A stretch of DNA of 64,000 nt from Phormidium tenue FACHB-1050. GTDB lineage: Bacteria > Cyanobacteriota > Cyanobacteriia > Pseudanabaenales > Pseudanabaenaceae. Every line of letters begins with the position of its first letter. Position 1 is the first letter of the stretch. A program made the translations under genes and the position numbers. The notes under the pieces were generated by a model. That model worked only from the letters and a program-made list of their open reading frames with translations. It had not been told where the DNA came from and ran no database searches. Shown here one piece after another: positions 37,003 through 45,877 of this stretch. The stretch spans positions 174,126 through 238,125 of the forward strand of contig NZ_JACJQY010000003.1 of the NCBI RefSeq assembly GCF_014696925.1. Direction: 5' to 3'.

Positions 37003-38478
37003 TTAGTTTTTGGTTTGAGCAACGAGATAGATGCGATCGCTTAACTGCCTCAACAACTGGGCGATATCACCATCAGTTGATTGCAACTGAGCGACCTTTT
37101 CGCAACTATACATCACCGTTGTATGGTCTTTACCACCTACTGCTTCACCAATTTTGGGCAAGCTGAGATTTGTATGCTGACGCATGAGATACATCACATA
37201 CTGACGGGCTTGGCTGATTTCTCTGCGGCGTGAATTCCCTAATAGATCGGCTAAATCGATATTCAGCATTTCCGTAACTACGCTCAAAACCATCTCGGCA
37301 GATACTTCTACAGGTTCTTTGGGAGGATTGAGAACTGGTGCAACATTTTCCACCGTCATCGGCAATCCCGAAATCGAGATATAGGCAACAGTTCGCACTA
37401 ATGCTCCTTCCAATTCGCGAATATTAGAAGTATAGCTAGCGGCAATGTAATGGAGGACATCGGCAGGGATTTTGAGATGATCGTATTCAGCTTTCTTTTG
37501 TAAGATTGCCATGCGCGTCTCCAAATCTGGAACTTGAATATCCGCAATCAATCCCATCGAGAATCGTGAACAAAGTCGTTCTTGCAAACGCGGAATCTGA
37601 GCAGGTGGGCGATCGCTGGCTAATACGATTTGTTTACCAGTTTCGTAAAGCGTATTAAAAGTATGGAAAAACTCCTCCTGAGTATATTCCTTACCTTCGA
37701 TAAATTGAATGTCATCAACTATCAACATATCGATCTCGCGATACAGTTCCCGAAATCGCTGCATACTATCTTTGCGAATTGCCGAAATTAGATCGTTAGT
37801 GAACTGCTCTGTCGATACATAGGCGATTCTTGCTTTCGGTTCGATTTCTAGACGGTAATGGGCGATCGCTTGCATCAGATGGGTCTTGCCTAAGCCCACA
37901 CCACCGCATAAAAACAAAGGATTAAACTCACGCCCTGGGGACTCGGACACGGCAAGCGCCGCTGCATGAGCCATGCGATTGGTGGAACCAACTACAAAAC
38001 GATTGAAATTGTATTTAGCATTGAGGTTGCTAGGACGTGGTACGTGACCATTGCTATCTGATGACTGAGGACTTTGGGCATTATTGAGCGTGGTAGGAAT
38101 TGCCGCCGCCATTGCGTGAACTGCCTCCGCTGCGATCGCCGTTTCCAGCATCCCATCTTGACTAATCTCAGCACCATCAAGATTAAGATTTAGCTCAGGT
38201 TGACCCGTAGGCGGTTCACTGCTTGGAGCTGCCTCAATATGAATTTCTACTGGATAGCCAAGGATTTCCGTGACTGCATCCGTAATATTTTGAACGTAAT
38301 ATTTATGCAGCCAATTTTTAGCAAAAATTGAGGGCGTGCGAATAGTCAAGCGATCAGCCGTAAGCTCATCAGCCACAACTGTCTTAATCCATCCTTCATA
38401 GGTTGGACGGCTAAGTTGGCTTTCAAGCAGTTCGAGAACTTGATTCCAGAGGGTTTCTAAGGAAATATCAACAGACAT
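37003..38478 (-). CDS. dnaA: Chromosomal replication initiator DnaA
   Basis: A 491-residue AAA+ initiator that opens the replication origin. Domain I is at the N terminus ([21 protein letters not shown]), a variable Asn/Ser/Ala-rich linker follows (about 90-165), then the ATPase with [14 protein letters not shown] (Walker A), [14 protein letters not shown] (Walker B) and the C-terminal DNA-binding domain with [16 protein letters not shown]. Many cyanobacteria do not depend strictly on DnaA. No cluster of DnaA boxes and no dnaN is near, so an origin is not indicated here. It is divergent from pdxA. Confidence 0.97.
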   Translation of the reverse strand: MSVDISLETLWNQVLELLESQLSRPTYEGWIKTVVADELTADRLTIRTPSIFAKNWLHKYYVQNITDAVTEILGYPVEIHIEAAPSSEPPTGQPELNLNLDGAEISQDGMLETAIAAEAVHAMAAAIPTTLNNAQSPQSSDSNGHVPRPSNLNAKYNFNRFVVGSTNRMAHAAALAVSESPGREFNPLFLCGGVGLGKTHLMQAIAHYRLEIEPKARIAYVSTEQFTNDLISAIRKDSMQRFRELYREIDMLIVDDIQFIEGKEYTQEEFFHTFNTLYETGKQIVLASDRPPAQIPRLQERLCSRFSMGLIADIQVPDLETRMAILQKKAEYDHLKIPADVLHYIAASYTSNIRELEGALVRTVAYISISGLPMTVENVAPVLNPPKEPVEVSAEMVLSVVTEMLNIDLADLLGNSRRREISQARQYVMYLMRQHTNLSLPKIGEAVGGKDHTTVMYSCEKVAQLQSTDGDIAQLLRQLSDRIYLVAQTKN

Positions 38479-38562
38479 CGTTGGTTGTGGTCAAGAGGGC
38501 TAACGGCGGATCACGATCTTATCGCGTGTATTAAAATTTTGGAGAATTACTTAATTGACTTA

Positions 38563-39645
38563 ATGAATATTCTGCGGAATGACTACACAAGCTCCAGATC
38601 AAAATCTCAGTCTAACTCTAGAGCGCGAATAGCTCTCACTATAGGCGATCCCGCAGGAATTGGTACGGAAATCATTCTAAAATCTCTTGCCGATCGCCAT
38701 TTATTAGGACTGGATACAACGTTTACAGTTTTTGGCGATCGCCGCTATCTAGGGGAAACCTATGATTTGTTGAGAAATCATAACAATTTATTGATGGCTG
38801 ATCCTGACAGCATAGAGATTGTCGATATCTGCACTAATGAGGAGATTTCTTTAGGAATTGGCAATCGCGCAAGTGGGGCAGCTAGTTTTGCTTATCTTGA
38901 TGCTGCGATCGCCCAAACTCTCTCAGGGAATTTTGATGCGATCGTTACCGCACCAATCGCTAAGTCAGCATGGAAACAAGCGGGGCATGACTATGCAGGA
39001 CAGACTGAGTTATTGGCTGAGCGGAGCCAAGTTGATGATTTTGGGATGTTGTTTGTGGGTAAATCCCCTCATACAGACTGGGTGTTTCGTACTTTGCTAG
39101 CAACGGTGCATATTCCTTTGAGCGAAGTCACCAAGCAACTTACACCAGAGTTAATCGAGCAGAAATTAGAATTACTACGCCGATCGCTATTACAGGATTT
39201 CGGGATTACAAATCCACGGATTGCCATATCGGGGATCAATCCCCATAGTGGTGAACAGGGACAACTAGGGCGCGAGGAGAGGGACTGGTTACAGCCGTTA
39301 ATAGATCGCTATCGTCAGCAACACCCCAACGCCCAAGTTACAAACCCAATTCCACCCGATACGATGTGGATCAATCCTGCCAAGGCTTGGAGCGATCGCG
39401 ATCGGGCGCATCTTGGGTATGACGCTTATCTTGCTATGTACCACGATCAGGGTTTAATTCCCGTTAAGCTCTTAGCCTTTGATCGGGCTGTGAATACCAC
39501 AATTGGGTTGCCCTTTGTTCGCACATCACCCGATCATGGTACAGCCTTTGATATTTCTGGCAAAGGTATTGCCGATCCTGCTAGTACGATCGAGGCGATC
39601 CTCCTTGCGGTCGAACTCGCAAACGTTCGTAAGGGCAATTCATGA
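38563..39645 (+). CDS. pdxA: 4-hydroxythreonine-4-phosphate dehydrogenase
   Basis: PdxA oxidises 4-phosphohydroxy-L-threonine in the DXP-dependent pyridoxal phosphate pathway, using NAD and a divalent metal. From the ATG at 38563 it has 360 residues with [18 protein letters not shown] followed by the metal-ligand His, [28 protein letters not shown] and [15 protein letters not shown]. An upstream TTG at 38485 overlaps the dnaA promoter region and is less likely. Odd: its last six codons form the left arm of a perfect 36-bp palindrome, and the stop begins the right arm. Confidence 0.94.
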   Translation: MNILRNDYTSSRSKSQSNSRARIALTIGDPAGIGTEIILKSLADRHLLGLDTTFTVFGDRRYLGETYDLLRNHNNLLMADPDSIEIVDICTNEEISLGIGNRASGAASFAYLDAAIAQTLSGNFDAIVTAPIAKSAWKQAGHDYAGQTELLAERSQVDDFGMLFVGKSPHTDWVFRTLLATVHIPLSEVTKQLTPELIEQKLELLRRSLLQDFGITNPRIAISGINPHSGEQGQLGREERDWLQPLIDRYRQQHPNAQVTNPIPPDTMWINPAKAWSDRDRAHLGYDAYLAMYHDQGLIPVKLLAFDRAVNTTIGLPFVRTSPDHGTAFDISGKGIADPASTIEAILLAVELANVRKGNS

Positions 39646-39660
39646 ATTGCCCTTACGAAC
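39625..39660. repeat. 36-bp loop-less palindrome overlapping the pdxA 3' end
   Basis: Arms of 18 bp (GTTCGTAAGGGCAATTCA and exact inverse). The left arm is coding and the TGA stop starts the right arm. Confidence 0.92.
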
Positions 39661-39661
39661 A

Positions 39662-39696
39662 AAAAAAGAGGCGGCGCTTTGCGCCGCCTCTTTTTT
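39662..39696. repeat. 35-bp perfect palindrome, GGCGGCGCTTTGCGCCGCC core
   Basis: Arms of 16 bp with A6/T6 ends, between convergent pdxA and rplI; a good intrinsic-terminator shape in both directions. Confidence 0.9.
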
Positions 39697-39703
39697 GGGA
39701 TGA

Positions 39704-40165
39704 TTATTCAGGAATAACTTGAATTTTGATCGTTGCGGTGACTTCAGCATGAAGCTTGATCGAAACATCAAAAGTACCTGTTTGATTAATTTCAGGAATT
39801 GTAATGTCGCGGTGATCGATTTCTAGCATCGACTTTGCGGTAATCAACTGAGCAACTTCGCGATCGGTCACAGTACCGAAAATTGCATTACCTTCGCCGA
39901 CTTTTTTCTTAATAATAAAGCCACCAATAGTTGATAATGCGGTCTTACGGCTTTCTGCTTCTTGACGAATAGCGATCAAGCGTTGACGCTCAACTTCCTT
40001 ACGTCTTTCAACTTCTTTAACAACACCTGAGGTAGCACGAATAGCTAAACCTTGAGGTATGAGGAAATTTTGGGCATAGCCAGGCTTTACAGCTACTAAA
40101 TCGCCAAGTTTGCCTAATTTTGTAACATTTTTGGTCAGCATGACCTGCAAATTACTCTTTGCCAT
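39704..40165 (-). CDS. rplI: 50S ribosomal protein L9
   Basis: A 153-residue L9 with the usual two domains: the N-terminal rRNA-binding domain with LGKLGDLVAVKPGYAQNFLIPQGLA, a connecting helix rich in Glu/Arg (VVKEVERRKEVERQR), and the C-terminal domain (EGNAIFGTVTDREVA). Single gene, convergent with pdxA. No other ribosomal protein gene is adjacent. Confidence 0.96.
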   Translation of the reverse strand: MAKSNLQVMLTKNVTKLGKLGDLVAVKPGYAQNFLIPQGLAIRATSGVVKEVERRKEVERQRLIAIRQEAESRKTALSTIGGFIIKKKVGEGNAIFGTVTDREVAQLITAKSMLEIDHRDITIPEINQTGTFDVSIKLHAEVTATIKIQVIPE

Positions 40166-40375
40166 GTGCTTTTGACTCTTACTCGTTTAAAAGATAGATG
40201 TACATCTGAGGGATTGCGGCTACGGCGCAGTCTCACAGCTATGATGAGAATTACTACTAGCTATGGTCAAACAACGAAGTTAGAACTAATATAGATACAT
40301 TAGAATTTACGGTTTTAACCAGACTTTCTAGTATAGCGAAAAAACTGGCTTTGTAGACTCTACAAAAAATTTACG

Positions 40376-41500
40376 ATGCAGCGTTGGCAGTTATTCAAAA
40401 TCTCTAGGCAAATTTTGCCGCTTCTGGCCTTATCTTTAGCGGTCGTAGTTCTGCCTAGTTGCACAATTAATCAGCCTCCTAAACCTTTTAGTTCTGAGGC
40501 TTTACCGACCGAAGCGATCGCCGAAATTAGTGAAATTCGCAGCTTCCCTGTGCGCGTTAGGTATGTTAACTCCACATCCGCAAGACCTGCGACTGTGGGT
40601 GTGCCACTTAAGGTAAATGAAAGCGTTAGCACCGAAGACTCCTCAACGGCTCAAGTGACCTTACGCAGTGGGGCGATTATCAGAATTGGCGGAAAATCAA
40701 GCTTAACCCTCAAACCACAGAATCAAGTTGAATTTACATCTGGGCGTTTAGTGGCTTGGGCAGCTAGCGATCGCAAATCTCCAGCCCAAGTCCAAACCCC
40801 CTTTGGCGAAATTTCTAGCAACGATGGCACGGTGTATCTAGAAATTCCACCTAAGGCGGCGGAAGATCGGCGGGTGATTGCGCTTGATGGCACTGTAACT
40901 GTCTTACTCAAAAGCACATCAGAAATTGTCACCCTTGGCAAAGGCGAAGAAATTAGGATCAAAGCCGATGGTAAAGCTTCAGCCCCAAAACGCATTGACA
41001 AAGAAAGTATTGACAAACGGATTGCGAATAATGCTTTGATTTTTGGATTTAGTACCCAGTTGGCAAGTTTGCCGCAAATTACCTCGGAATTTGGGGTGAC
41101 AGCGACGGTCAAGGAAGCAAGTACGATTGAGTTTCGCCGTGCTGACTTACCTAAACCCACTGAAAATCCCAATCGCAATAAAGTTACTTATAATTCAAGC
41201 CCAGCCGCAAATAGCGATCGCAATGATCGCCGTGAAGAACCACCTGCACCCAGACGTGAAGAACCAACAGCTGCTAGGACGGAACCTGCTGTTCCACAAG
41301 CAAACTCCAACAACCCTGCTCCAGCCAACAATAATGCTCCAGAACCAGTAAGGACAGAGCCGACACCTGTAACTAACAATCCTGTGGCAACACCGATAGA
41401 GCCACCACCTGCACAACCTGCGCCCTTAGAGCCACCACCTCAGCCAGTTCAACCTGAGATCCCTGCACCCGCACCCGTAGCTCCAGAGCCAAAACCATAG
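40376..41500 (+). CDS. FecR-domain lipoprotein
   Basis: A 374-residue exported lipoprotein: the signal peptide ends in a lipobox-like LPSC (about residue 29). A FecR-like domain (about 70-200) follows: VNESVSTEDSSTAQVTLRSGA, IIRIGGKSSLTL, LVAWAASDRKSPAQVQTPFG, VTVLLKSTSEIVTLGKGEE. The C-terminal 120 residues are Pro/Ala/Glu/Asn-rich low complexity. FecR domains elsewhere sense periplasmic signals; no sigma factor or TonB receptor is nearby, so a structural or sensing role is open. The stop overlaps the first base of a palindrome. Confidence 0.82.
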   Translation: MQRWQLFKISRQILPLLALSLAVVVLPSCTINQPPKPFSSEALPTEAIAEISEIRSFPVRVRYVNSTSARPATVGVPLKVNESVSTEDSSTAQVTLRSGAIIRIGGKSSLTLKPQNQVEFTSGRLVAWAASDRKSPAQVQTPFGEISSNDGTVYLEIPPKAAEDRRVIALDGTVTVLLKSTSEIVTLGKGEEIRIKADGKASAPKRIDKESIDKRIANNALIFGFSTQLASLPQITSEFGVTATVKEASTIEFRRADLPKPTENPNRNKVTYNSSPAANSDRNDRREEPPAPRREEPTAARTEPAVPQANSNNPAPANNNAPEPVRTEPTPVTNNPVATPIEPPPAQPAPLEPPPQPVQPEIPAPAPVAPEPKP

Positions 41501-41580
41501 GGTTAAAGGTGGCGCTTCGTGCCACCTTTAACCCAAAATAGTAATGGCGGCGCTTCGCGCCGCCATTACTATTTTGGGTT
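41500..41580. repeat. Two overlapping palindromes
   Basis: The first (41500-41534) has 14-bp arms around GCTTCGT. The second (41530-41580) has perfect 24-bp arms (AACCCAAAATAGTAATGG...) around TTC. They share AACCC. The second resembles those at 43096 and 44988 in its GTAATGGCGGCGC part. Confidence 0.88.
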
Positions 41581-41669
41581 TTATAGAGGATGTCTAAAAT
41601 TGATGTGGCGATCGCAATCTCTTGTGTTAACATCTGACCCTTAAAAGAGCATAAATAGCGACTCGACTA

Positions 41670-42749
41670 ATGATGGTGGTAAAGATGTTGGCAGCCAAAA
41701 AAATCTCCAGTGCGTTATCCAGTACATTAATTTCCCTAATAGTTAATGTAGTCAGCCTATGCACCGTCACCTATGGAGTCGTTAACAGCGCCAATGCAAT
41801 TAATCCTGACAAGCATAATTCAGATATACCAGCTAACATTCTTCTTGCCCGTAATCCCTCATCAAATCTAGATAGTCGAGTTAGTTCCACCCTCATCGAT
41901 TATCAGGGAAGACTATGGATCGGTACTTGGCAAGGTTTGATGCAAATTGATCAGAGAACTGGTGCGGCAGTTAACTCCATCTCTTTACCCAATTCCACGG
42001 TTACCGCCCTATTAGAAGATCGTCGTGGTTATTTTTGGGTTGGCACAACCTCAGGCTTATATCAGATTGAGCCTAGCTCTGGCAAAATTGAAAACATTGC
42101 GATTCAACTATCTTCCAGCCGAATCCTCAGTCTAGCGATGGATCGTGCAGGTTTTATTTGGGTCGGAACTGATCAAGGTTTAACCCGCATCAGTCCTTAC
42201 AATGCTGAAACCTATGCCAGAATGCCCGACCTACCAGGGACAGCCGCCAATGTGATGCAGTTTGATAATGCTGGCTATCTTTGGGTCGGGACATTAAATG
42301 GACTGGTGAAAATCAACCCCGGAACAGCCAAAATCACCGCAAGGATTCCCTATGTATCGGGGCAAATTGTCCAAGCGATCGCCGTGGAGCCTTCGGGCAA
42401 GATTTGGGCAGGTACTCCTCGCAATGTATTTGAAATTAATCCAAAAACTAATAAGGCGATCGCCCGCATTAATGCTGTAACAGGACGAGATATTGTGGCT
42501 CTGGCGAGTCATAAAAATGGTGAGTTGTGGATTGGAATGAGGGATGGGTTAGTTCTCGCCAATACCTATAATGGCGCTATTACATCATCGATTTATAACT
42601 TGCCCAGTAGTTCAGTCATCAATTTGCTTGTCCATAATCAACAAATATGGATTGGTACTGAGGATGGTTTAGGCAAGATCAACACTCAACTTAAAAAATC
42701 GGAAATACCAAGTGCAAATGCGACTGTAGTTTATACAACTCAAAAATAA
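41670..42749 (+). CDS. Exported beta-propeller protein with two-component-regulator-propeller repeats
   Basis: A 359-residue protein with a signal peptide (cleavage near NSANA, about residue 45) and about six to seven repeats of the Reg_prop type (GRLWIGTWQGLMQID, GYFWVGTTSGLYQIE, GFIWVGTDQGLTRIS, GYLWVGTLNGLVKIN, GKIWAGTPRNVFEIN, GELWIGMRDGLVLAN, QIWIGTEDGLGKIN). The whole mature protein is a propeller without a histidine kinase domain. Such propellers bind ligands or proteins in the periplasm; no partner is clear. Confidence 0.85.
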   Translation: MMVVKMLAAKKISSALSSTLISLIVNVVSLCTVTYGVVNSANAINPDKHNSDIPANILLARNPSSNLDSRVSSTLIDYQGRLWIGTWQGLMQIDQRTGAAVNSISLPNSTVTALLEDRRGYFWVGTTSGLYQIEPSSGKIENIAIQLSSSRILSLAMDRAGFIWVGTDQGLTRISPYNAETYARMPDLPGTAANVMQFDNAGYLWVGTLNGLVKINPGTAKITARIPYVSGQIVQAIAVEPSGKIWAGTPRNVFEINPKTNKAIARINAVTGRDIVALASHKNGELWIGMRDGLVLANTYNGAITSSIYNLPSSSVINLLVHNQQIWIGTEDGLGKINTQLKKSEIPSANATVVYTTQK

Positions 42750-42946
42750 GTACAGCGCTTTGCGCTTAATTAAACTACAGAGAAATTTTTGGAGGTGGCG
42801 CGGAGCGACGCTTCCAAAAATTTCTCTGTACTACTCAAAGCCTCAATAGGTTGTAATACCAAAACACAAAACGGCTACGCCATTTTGTGTTTTTAAAATC
42901 CTTACTGGGTTTGGTTTTCAATTTCCAAAAGTGTGTCAACACTAGT

Positions 42947-43062
42947 TATAGCTATAGCCATCTGTATCAGGACAAATCAAAACCCAAATAGTGTGAGGCG
43001 GCGCGAAGCGCCGCCTCACACTATTTGGGTTTTATGTCCTAACAAGAATGGCGACAGCTATA
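42947..43062. mobile_element. A-type MITE-like element, copy 1
   Basis: Ends TATAGCTATAGCCA and GGCGACAGCTATA, inner AGGACA and TGTCCT, and a perfect palindrome of 26-bp arms around GAA in the middle (AAAACCCAAATAGTG...). No coding capacity. It abuts copy 2 directly. Confidence 0.7.
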
Positions 43063-43169
43063 TATGGCTGCCATCGATTGTGTTAGGACACAAGAAAAAC
43101 CCAAGAAGATAATGGCGGCGCGAAGCGCCGCCATTATCTTCTTGGGTTTTACACTTGGCAACAGCTATA
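43063..43169. mobile_element. A-type MITE-like element, copy 2
   Basis: Ends TATGGCTGCCATCGATTGTG and CAACAGCTATA; the central palindrome (43096-43150) is identical to that at 44988-45042. Its left edge (GCTGCCATCGATTGTGTT) closely matches copy 3 at 44956. Confidence 0.7.
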
Positions 43170-43472
43170 AAATTAAGAAACGAGTAGGAATTGTTGTCTT
43201 TCTTTTTTCTCCAATTGCTATATTTTGGGGCTATATTTTAAATTATGGAAATCTATATTTAGATCGGGGCAACCTAAACATAGGTTTTCTCAAATGGTTT
43301 GTATAAGATTGTTCCAAGGGTTTATTTTCAGACAAAATAAAAAACCTACAAATGATTTAGGACTGAGCTGTTTGTAAATGTTTAAATTTAGAGTGATTTT
43401 AGAAGGCAGGGCTTAGTGGGGCTTTCTAAAATTATTTCGGGTTGATTTTTTGTGGAGAAATTAAACTAAAAG

Positions 43473-44942
43473 ATGGATGTTTTATTAACAAAACTGTATG
43501 AAATCTTCACAGCCCAAATTTTAGATATTGGAGGTACTAAGTTTTCGATCGCTACGATCATTTCTTTGCTAGGTCTTATTGTCTTAGCTTTTTTTGTGTC
43601 AAGAATTATTAGCGAAATCATTAGGCAGTCATTATTGTCAAAACTTCGGATTAATCGCGGATTGCAAGAGGCGATTACCGTATTTATTAAATATGTACTA
43701 ATCACCCTTAGCAGTGTAATTATTCTGCAAACGGCGGGAATAAATCTTAGTTCGCTAGCGGTGATTGCGGGTGTGGTCGGTATTGGGATTGGTTTTGGAT
43801 TGCAAAATATAGCTAGCAACTTTATTAGTGGATTAGTTTTACTGTTTGAGCAAACTATCAAAATTGGTGACTATATCGAGATTGGTGAACTCAAAGGCAC
43901 AATTGAGAAAATCTCTATTCGCTCCACCATTATTCGTACTGAAGATGATTTATTTGTAATTGTGCCAAATCAGCGATTTATTGAAAACAATACGGTTAAC
44001 TGGAGCTATGAGGGACATACTTGCCGTATTCATATTCCTGTGAGCGTGGCTTGTGACACTGATTTATTAGTATTAACTGAAGCCTTGCTCACTGCCGCTC
44101 GCCATGAGCCGCGAGTATTGTCAAATCCACCGCCAGAAGTTTGGTTTCAGGCATTTGGGAAAGAATCACTTGAGTTTGAGCTACTGGTCTGGATTGATGA
44201 TCCTGATGCTAATGAACCAATTCGGAGTTCGATTAATTTTCGGATTGCCTATGAGTTTAGATCTAGAGGCATTAGAATTCCTTTCCCAACCAGAGAGATC
44301 ATCCTGCACAATCCTGAGGCAATGCAGCAGGTTATCGCGCCACCGAATCCAGAAGATTATCAACTGTTAAATGCAAAACAGACAAATTCTGCAATTTCTC
44401 CAGCTAATAATGTCATAAATTCTAAGAGTCTACGTGATCTATTACGTAAAATATCTTATTTTGAGAGATGCACTGAGGTAGAACTATTTGCTTTAATCGC
44501 TAGGGGTTATCGTAAGCATTTTGATATTAGTGAAATCATTTGCCATGAGAATGATCCCAGTGAAGAGTTTTATATTATTTTGTCGGGTGTCGTCGAAGTC
44601 TTTTCAGAGAAGAATAATCAGGTGATCGCCACATTAAGTGAAGGCGAATTTTTTGGAGAGATTTCACTATTAATAGGTACGCCTCGGACTGCAACGGTAA
44701 GGGCTTTGACTATAGATACAGTTCTATTTGTGGTGGAGCGTCAACAGTTACAAAAGCTGCTCAGTGAACATAAAGAATTAGGTGAGCAGATTGCTCTGAA
44801 ATTATCAGAACGACAGCAGGTGTTAATCAGTCTGGGATTACTCAACGAAGAGGAATTACAGCGATCGCAATATGCGGCTTTGTCTTGGGTACGCGATCGC
44901 TTAAATAATATTTTTGGAATTAATTTAGGCAAAAGTCCATAA
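43473..44942 (+). CDS. MscS-type channel with C-terminal cyclic-nucleotide-binding domain
   Basis: A 489-residue membrane protein. The first part has a hydrophobic bundle (about 20-100) ending in the pore-like SSLAVIAGVVGIGIGFGLQ and a beta domain (GDYIEIGELKGTIEKISI, VPNQRFIENNTVNWS). The C-terminal domain (about 325-450) is a cNMP-binding fold with GGVVEVF-like ILSGVVEVFSEKN, GEFFGEISLLIGTPRTATVRA including the GE...PR-T-A phosphate cassette. This is the architecture of bacterial cyclic-nucleotide-gated MscS-like channels, known to be weak or lacking in tension gating. It ends four bases before an MITE target-site repeat. Confidence 0.92.
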   Translation: MDVLLTKLYEIFTAQILDIGGTKFSIATIISLLGLIVLAFFVSRIISEIIRQSLLSKLRINRGLQEAITVFIKYVLITLSSVIILQTAGINLSSLAVIAGVVGIGIGFGLQNIASNFISGLVLLFEQTIKIGDYIEIGELKGTIEKISIRSTIIRTEDDLFVIVPNQRFIENNTVNWSYEGHTCRIHIPVSVACDTDLLVLTEALLTAARHEPRVLSNPPPEVWFQAFGKESLEFELLVWIDDPDANEPIRSSINFRIAYEFRSRGIRIPFPTREIILHNPEAMQQVIAPPNPEDYQLLNAKQTNSAISPANNVINSKSLRDLLRKISYFERCTEVELFALIARGYRKHFDISEIICHENDPSEEFYIILSGVVEVFSEKNNQVIATLSEGEFFGEISLLIGTPRTATVRALTIDTVLFVVERQQLQKLLSEHKELGEQIALKLSERQQVLISLGLLNEEELQRSQYAALSWVRDRLNNIFGINLGKSP

Positions 44943-44955
44943 AATACATTGCAAA

Positions 44956-45068
44956 TATAGCTGCCGTCGATTGTGTTGGACAAAAGCAAAACCCAAGAAG
45001 ATAATGGCGGCGCGAAGCGCCGCCATTATCTTCTTGGGTTTTATGTCCTCATACTGGCGACAGCTATA
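44956..45068. mobile_element. A-type MITE, 113 bp, with 9-bp target-site duplication
   Basis: Perfect 8-bp terminal inverted repeats TATAGCTG/CAGCTATA, subterminal GTTGGACA/TGTCC, and a 55-bp palindrome (44988-45042, 26-bp arms around GAA). The element is flanked by perfect direct repeats CATTGCAAA at 44947-44955 and 45069-45077, which is direct evidence that it inserted here. No ORF. Confidence 0.85.
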
Positions 45069-45113
45069 CATTGCAAAGTGACGTAAAGATCAAGCCTATA
45101 GCAAGACTAATTT

Positions 45114-45164
45114 TAATGGTTTGGGATAGTTGGTCACTTTATGACCAACTATCCCAAACCATTA
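45114..45164. repeat. 51-bp palindrome with CTTTA loop
   Basis: Perfect 23-bp arms (TAATGGTTTGGGATAG...). Unlike most others it lacks a G+C-rich core. It lies in the spacer before the DUF1830 gene. Confidence 0.85.
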
Positions 45165-45291
45165 AAAAATCGATCCCCAAAGCTTAAGAAACTTGGAATA
45201 TGTGCGCTATATCACTGCTAGCCATGAGACGATCCCCTACTCTGGGATCATTAACCAGCAAAGTTAGTGGCTACTCAATATAGTGATTAAA

Positions 45292-45633
45292 ATGTCTAAT
45301 ATCCAAGCACAAAAAATTAATTCCAGCAATTTAGAATCTCAATTTAATCAATCAATCTGCATTTATCGTAATGACACTGAGTTTGTACAAATTATTCGTA
45401 TAGCTCAACCCAAGACTAATTTTTTTGAAAGAGTAGTATTTCCTAATCAATGCATTCAATTTACTGCTTCCATAGATGCCTTACTAGAAATCTGTGAATG
45501 TGTTTCATCTGGTTTAATTCATGCGGATACGATTCCTTGTTATCAAATTGCAGTCGTAGCTATGGACATGAATATGGGACTAAATTTATCAAATATCAAA
45601 GGGGCAAATAAAGATCTGTCGATCGCTGCCTAG
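45292..45633 (+). CDS. DUF1830 protein
   Basis: A 113-residue cyanobacterial DUF1830 protein: CIYRNDTEFVQIIRIAQP, FERVVFPNQCIQFTAS and SGLIHADTIPCYQIAV match the family pattern. The function is unknown; no membrane segment is seen. I took the ATG at 45292; a GTG at 45283 would add three residues. A hairpin with 14-bp arms AAGGAAGAGATTGC follows at 45710-45740. Confidence 0.88.
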   Translation: MSNIQAQKINSSNLESQFNQSICIYRNDTEFVQIIRIAQPKTNFFERVVFPNQCIQFTASIDALLEICECVSSGLIHADTIPCYQIAVVAMDMNMGLNLSNIKGANKDLSIAA

Positions 45634-45709
45634 TTTTTGGATTAGTTTTTGGATTATGTAGTAGCCGTTGCTTTTTTGTCTTTAACTTTATTATTTTACT
45701 ATTTTGTCA

Positions 45710-45740
45710 AAGGAAGAGATTGCCATGCAATCTCTTCCTT
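45710..45740 (+). terminator. Hairpin downstream of the DUF1830 gene
   Basis: Perfect 14-bp arms AAGGAAGAGATTGC and inverse around CAT, followed by TATTTAAT; a plausible terminator. Confidence 0.6.
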
Positions 45741-45751
45741 ATTTAATATAA

Positions 45752-45788
45752 ATAAATGAAGGCGGCGCGAAGCGCCGCCTTCATTTAT
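45752..45788. repeat. 37-bp perfect palindrome, GGCGGCGCGAAGCGCCGCC core
   Basis: Arms of 17 bp (ATAAATGAAGGCGGCGC) around GAA, upstream of hom. Confidence 0.9.
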
Positions 45789-45877
45789 GCGGATGCAGAT
45801 GCAGTGATTCATCGCGTCCCCAAAAAAACTACAATAAAAGCTAATTGAAATCGACGAAAATCAAAAAAAGTAAGACT

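Larger units (their letters stand above)
42750..43472. repeat. Repeat-only region with B-type and A-type elements
   Basis: In order: TACAGCGCTTTGCGCTTAA; an imperfect palindrome at 42777-42829 (17-bp arms ACAGAGAAATTTTTGGA); a B-type repeat at 42857-42945; an A-type MITE at 42947-43062 with palindrome 42979-43033; a second A-type element at 43063-43169 with palindrome 43096-43150. The A+T-rich tail (43170-43472) holds a possible coding remnant encoding KIKKRVGIVVFLFSPIAIF. Confidence 0.78.

Noticed and set aside
36440-38562. Replication origin next to dnaA
   Set aside because: Only one DnaA-box-like sequence, no cluster, no dnaN, and no strand switch of genes that would point to an origin.
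43064-43306. 80-residue ORF as a gene
   Set aside because: Its first half is MITE and palindrome sequence; only the tail looks protein-like, so it is treated as a possible remnant.
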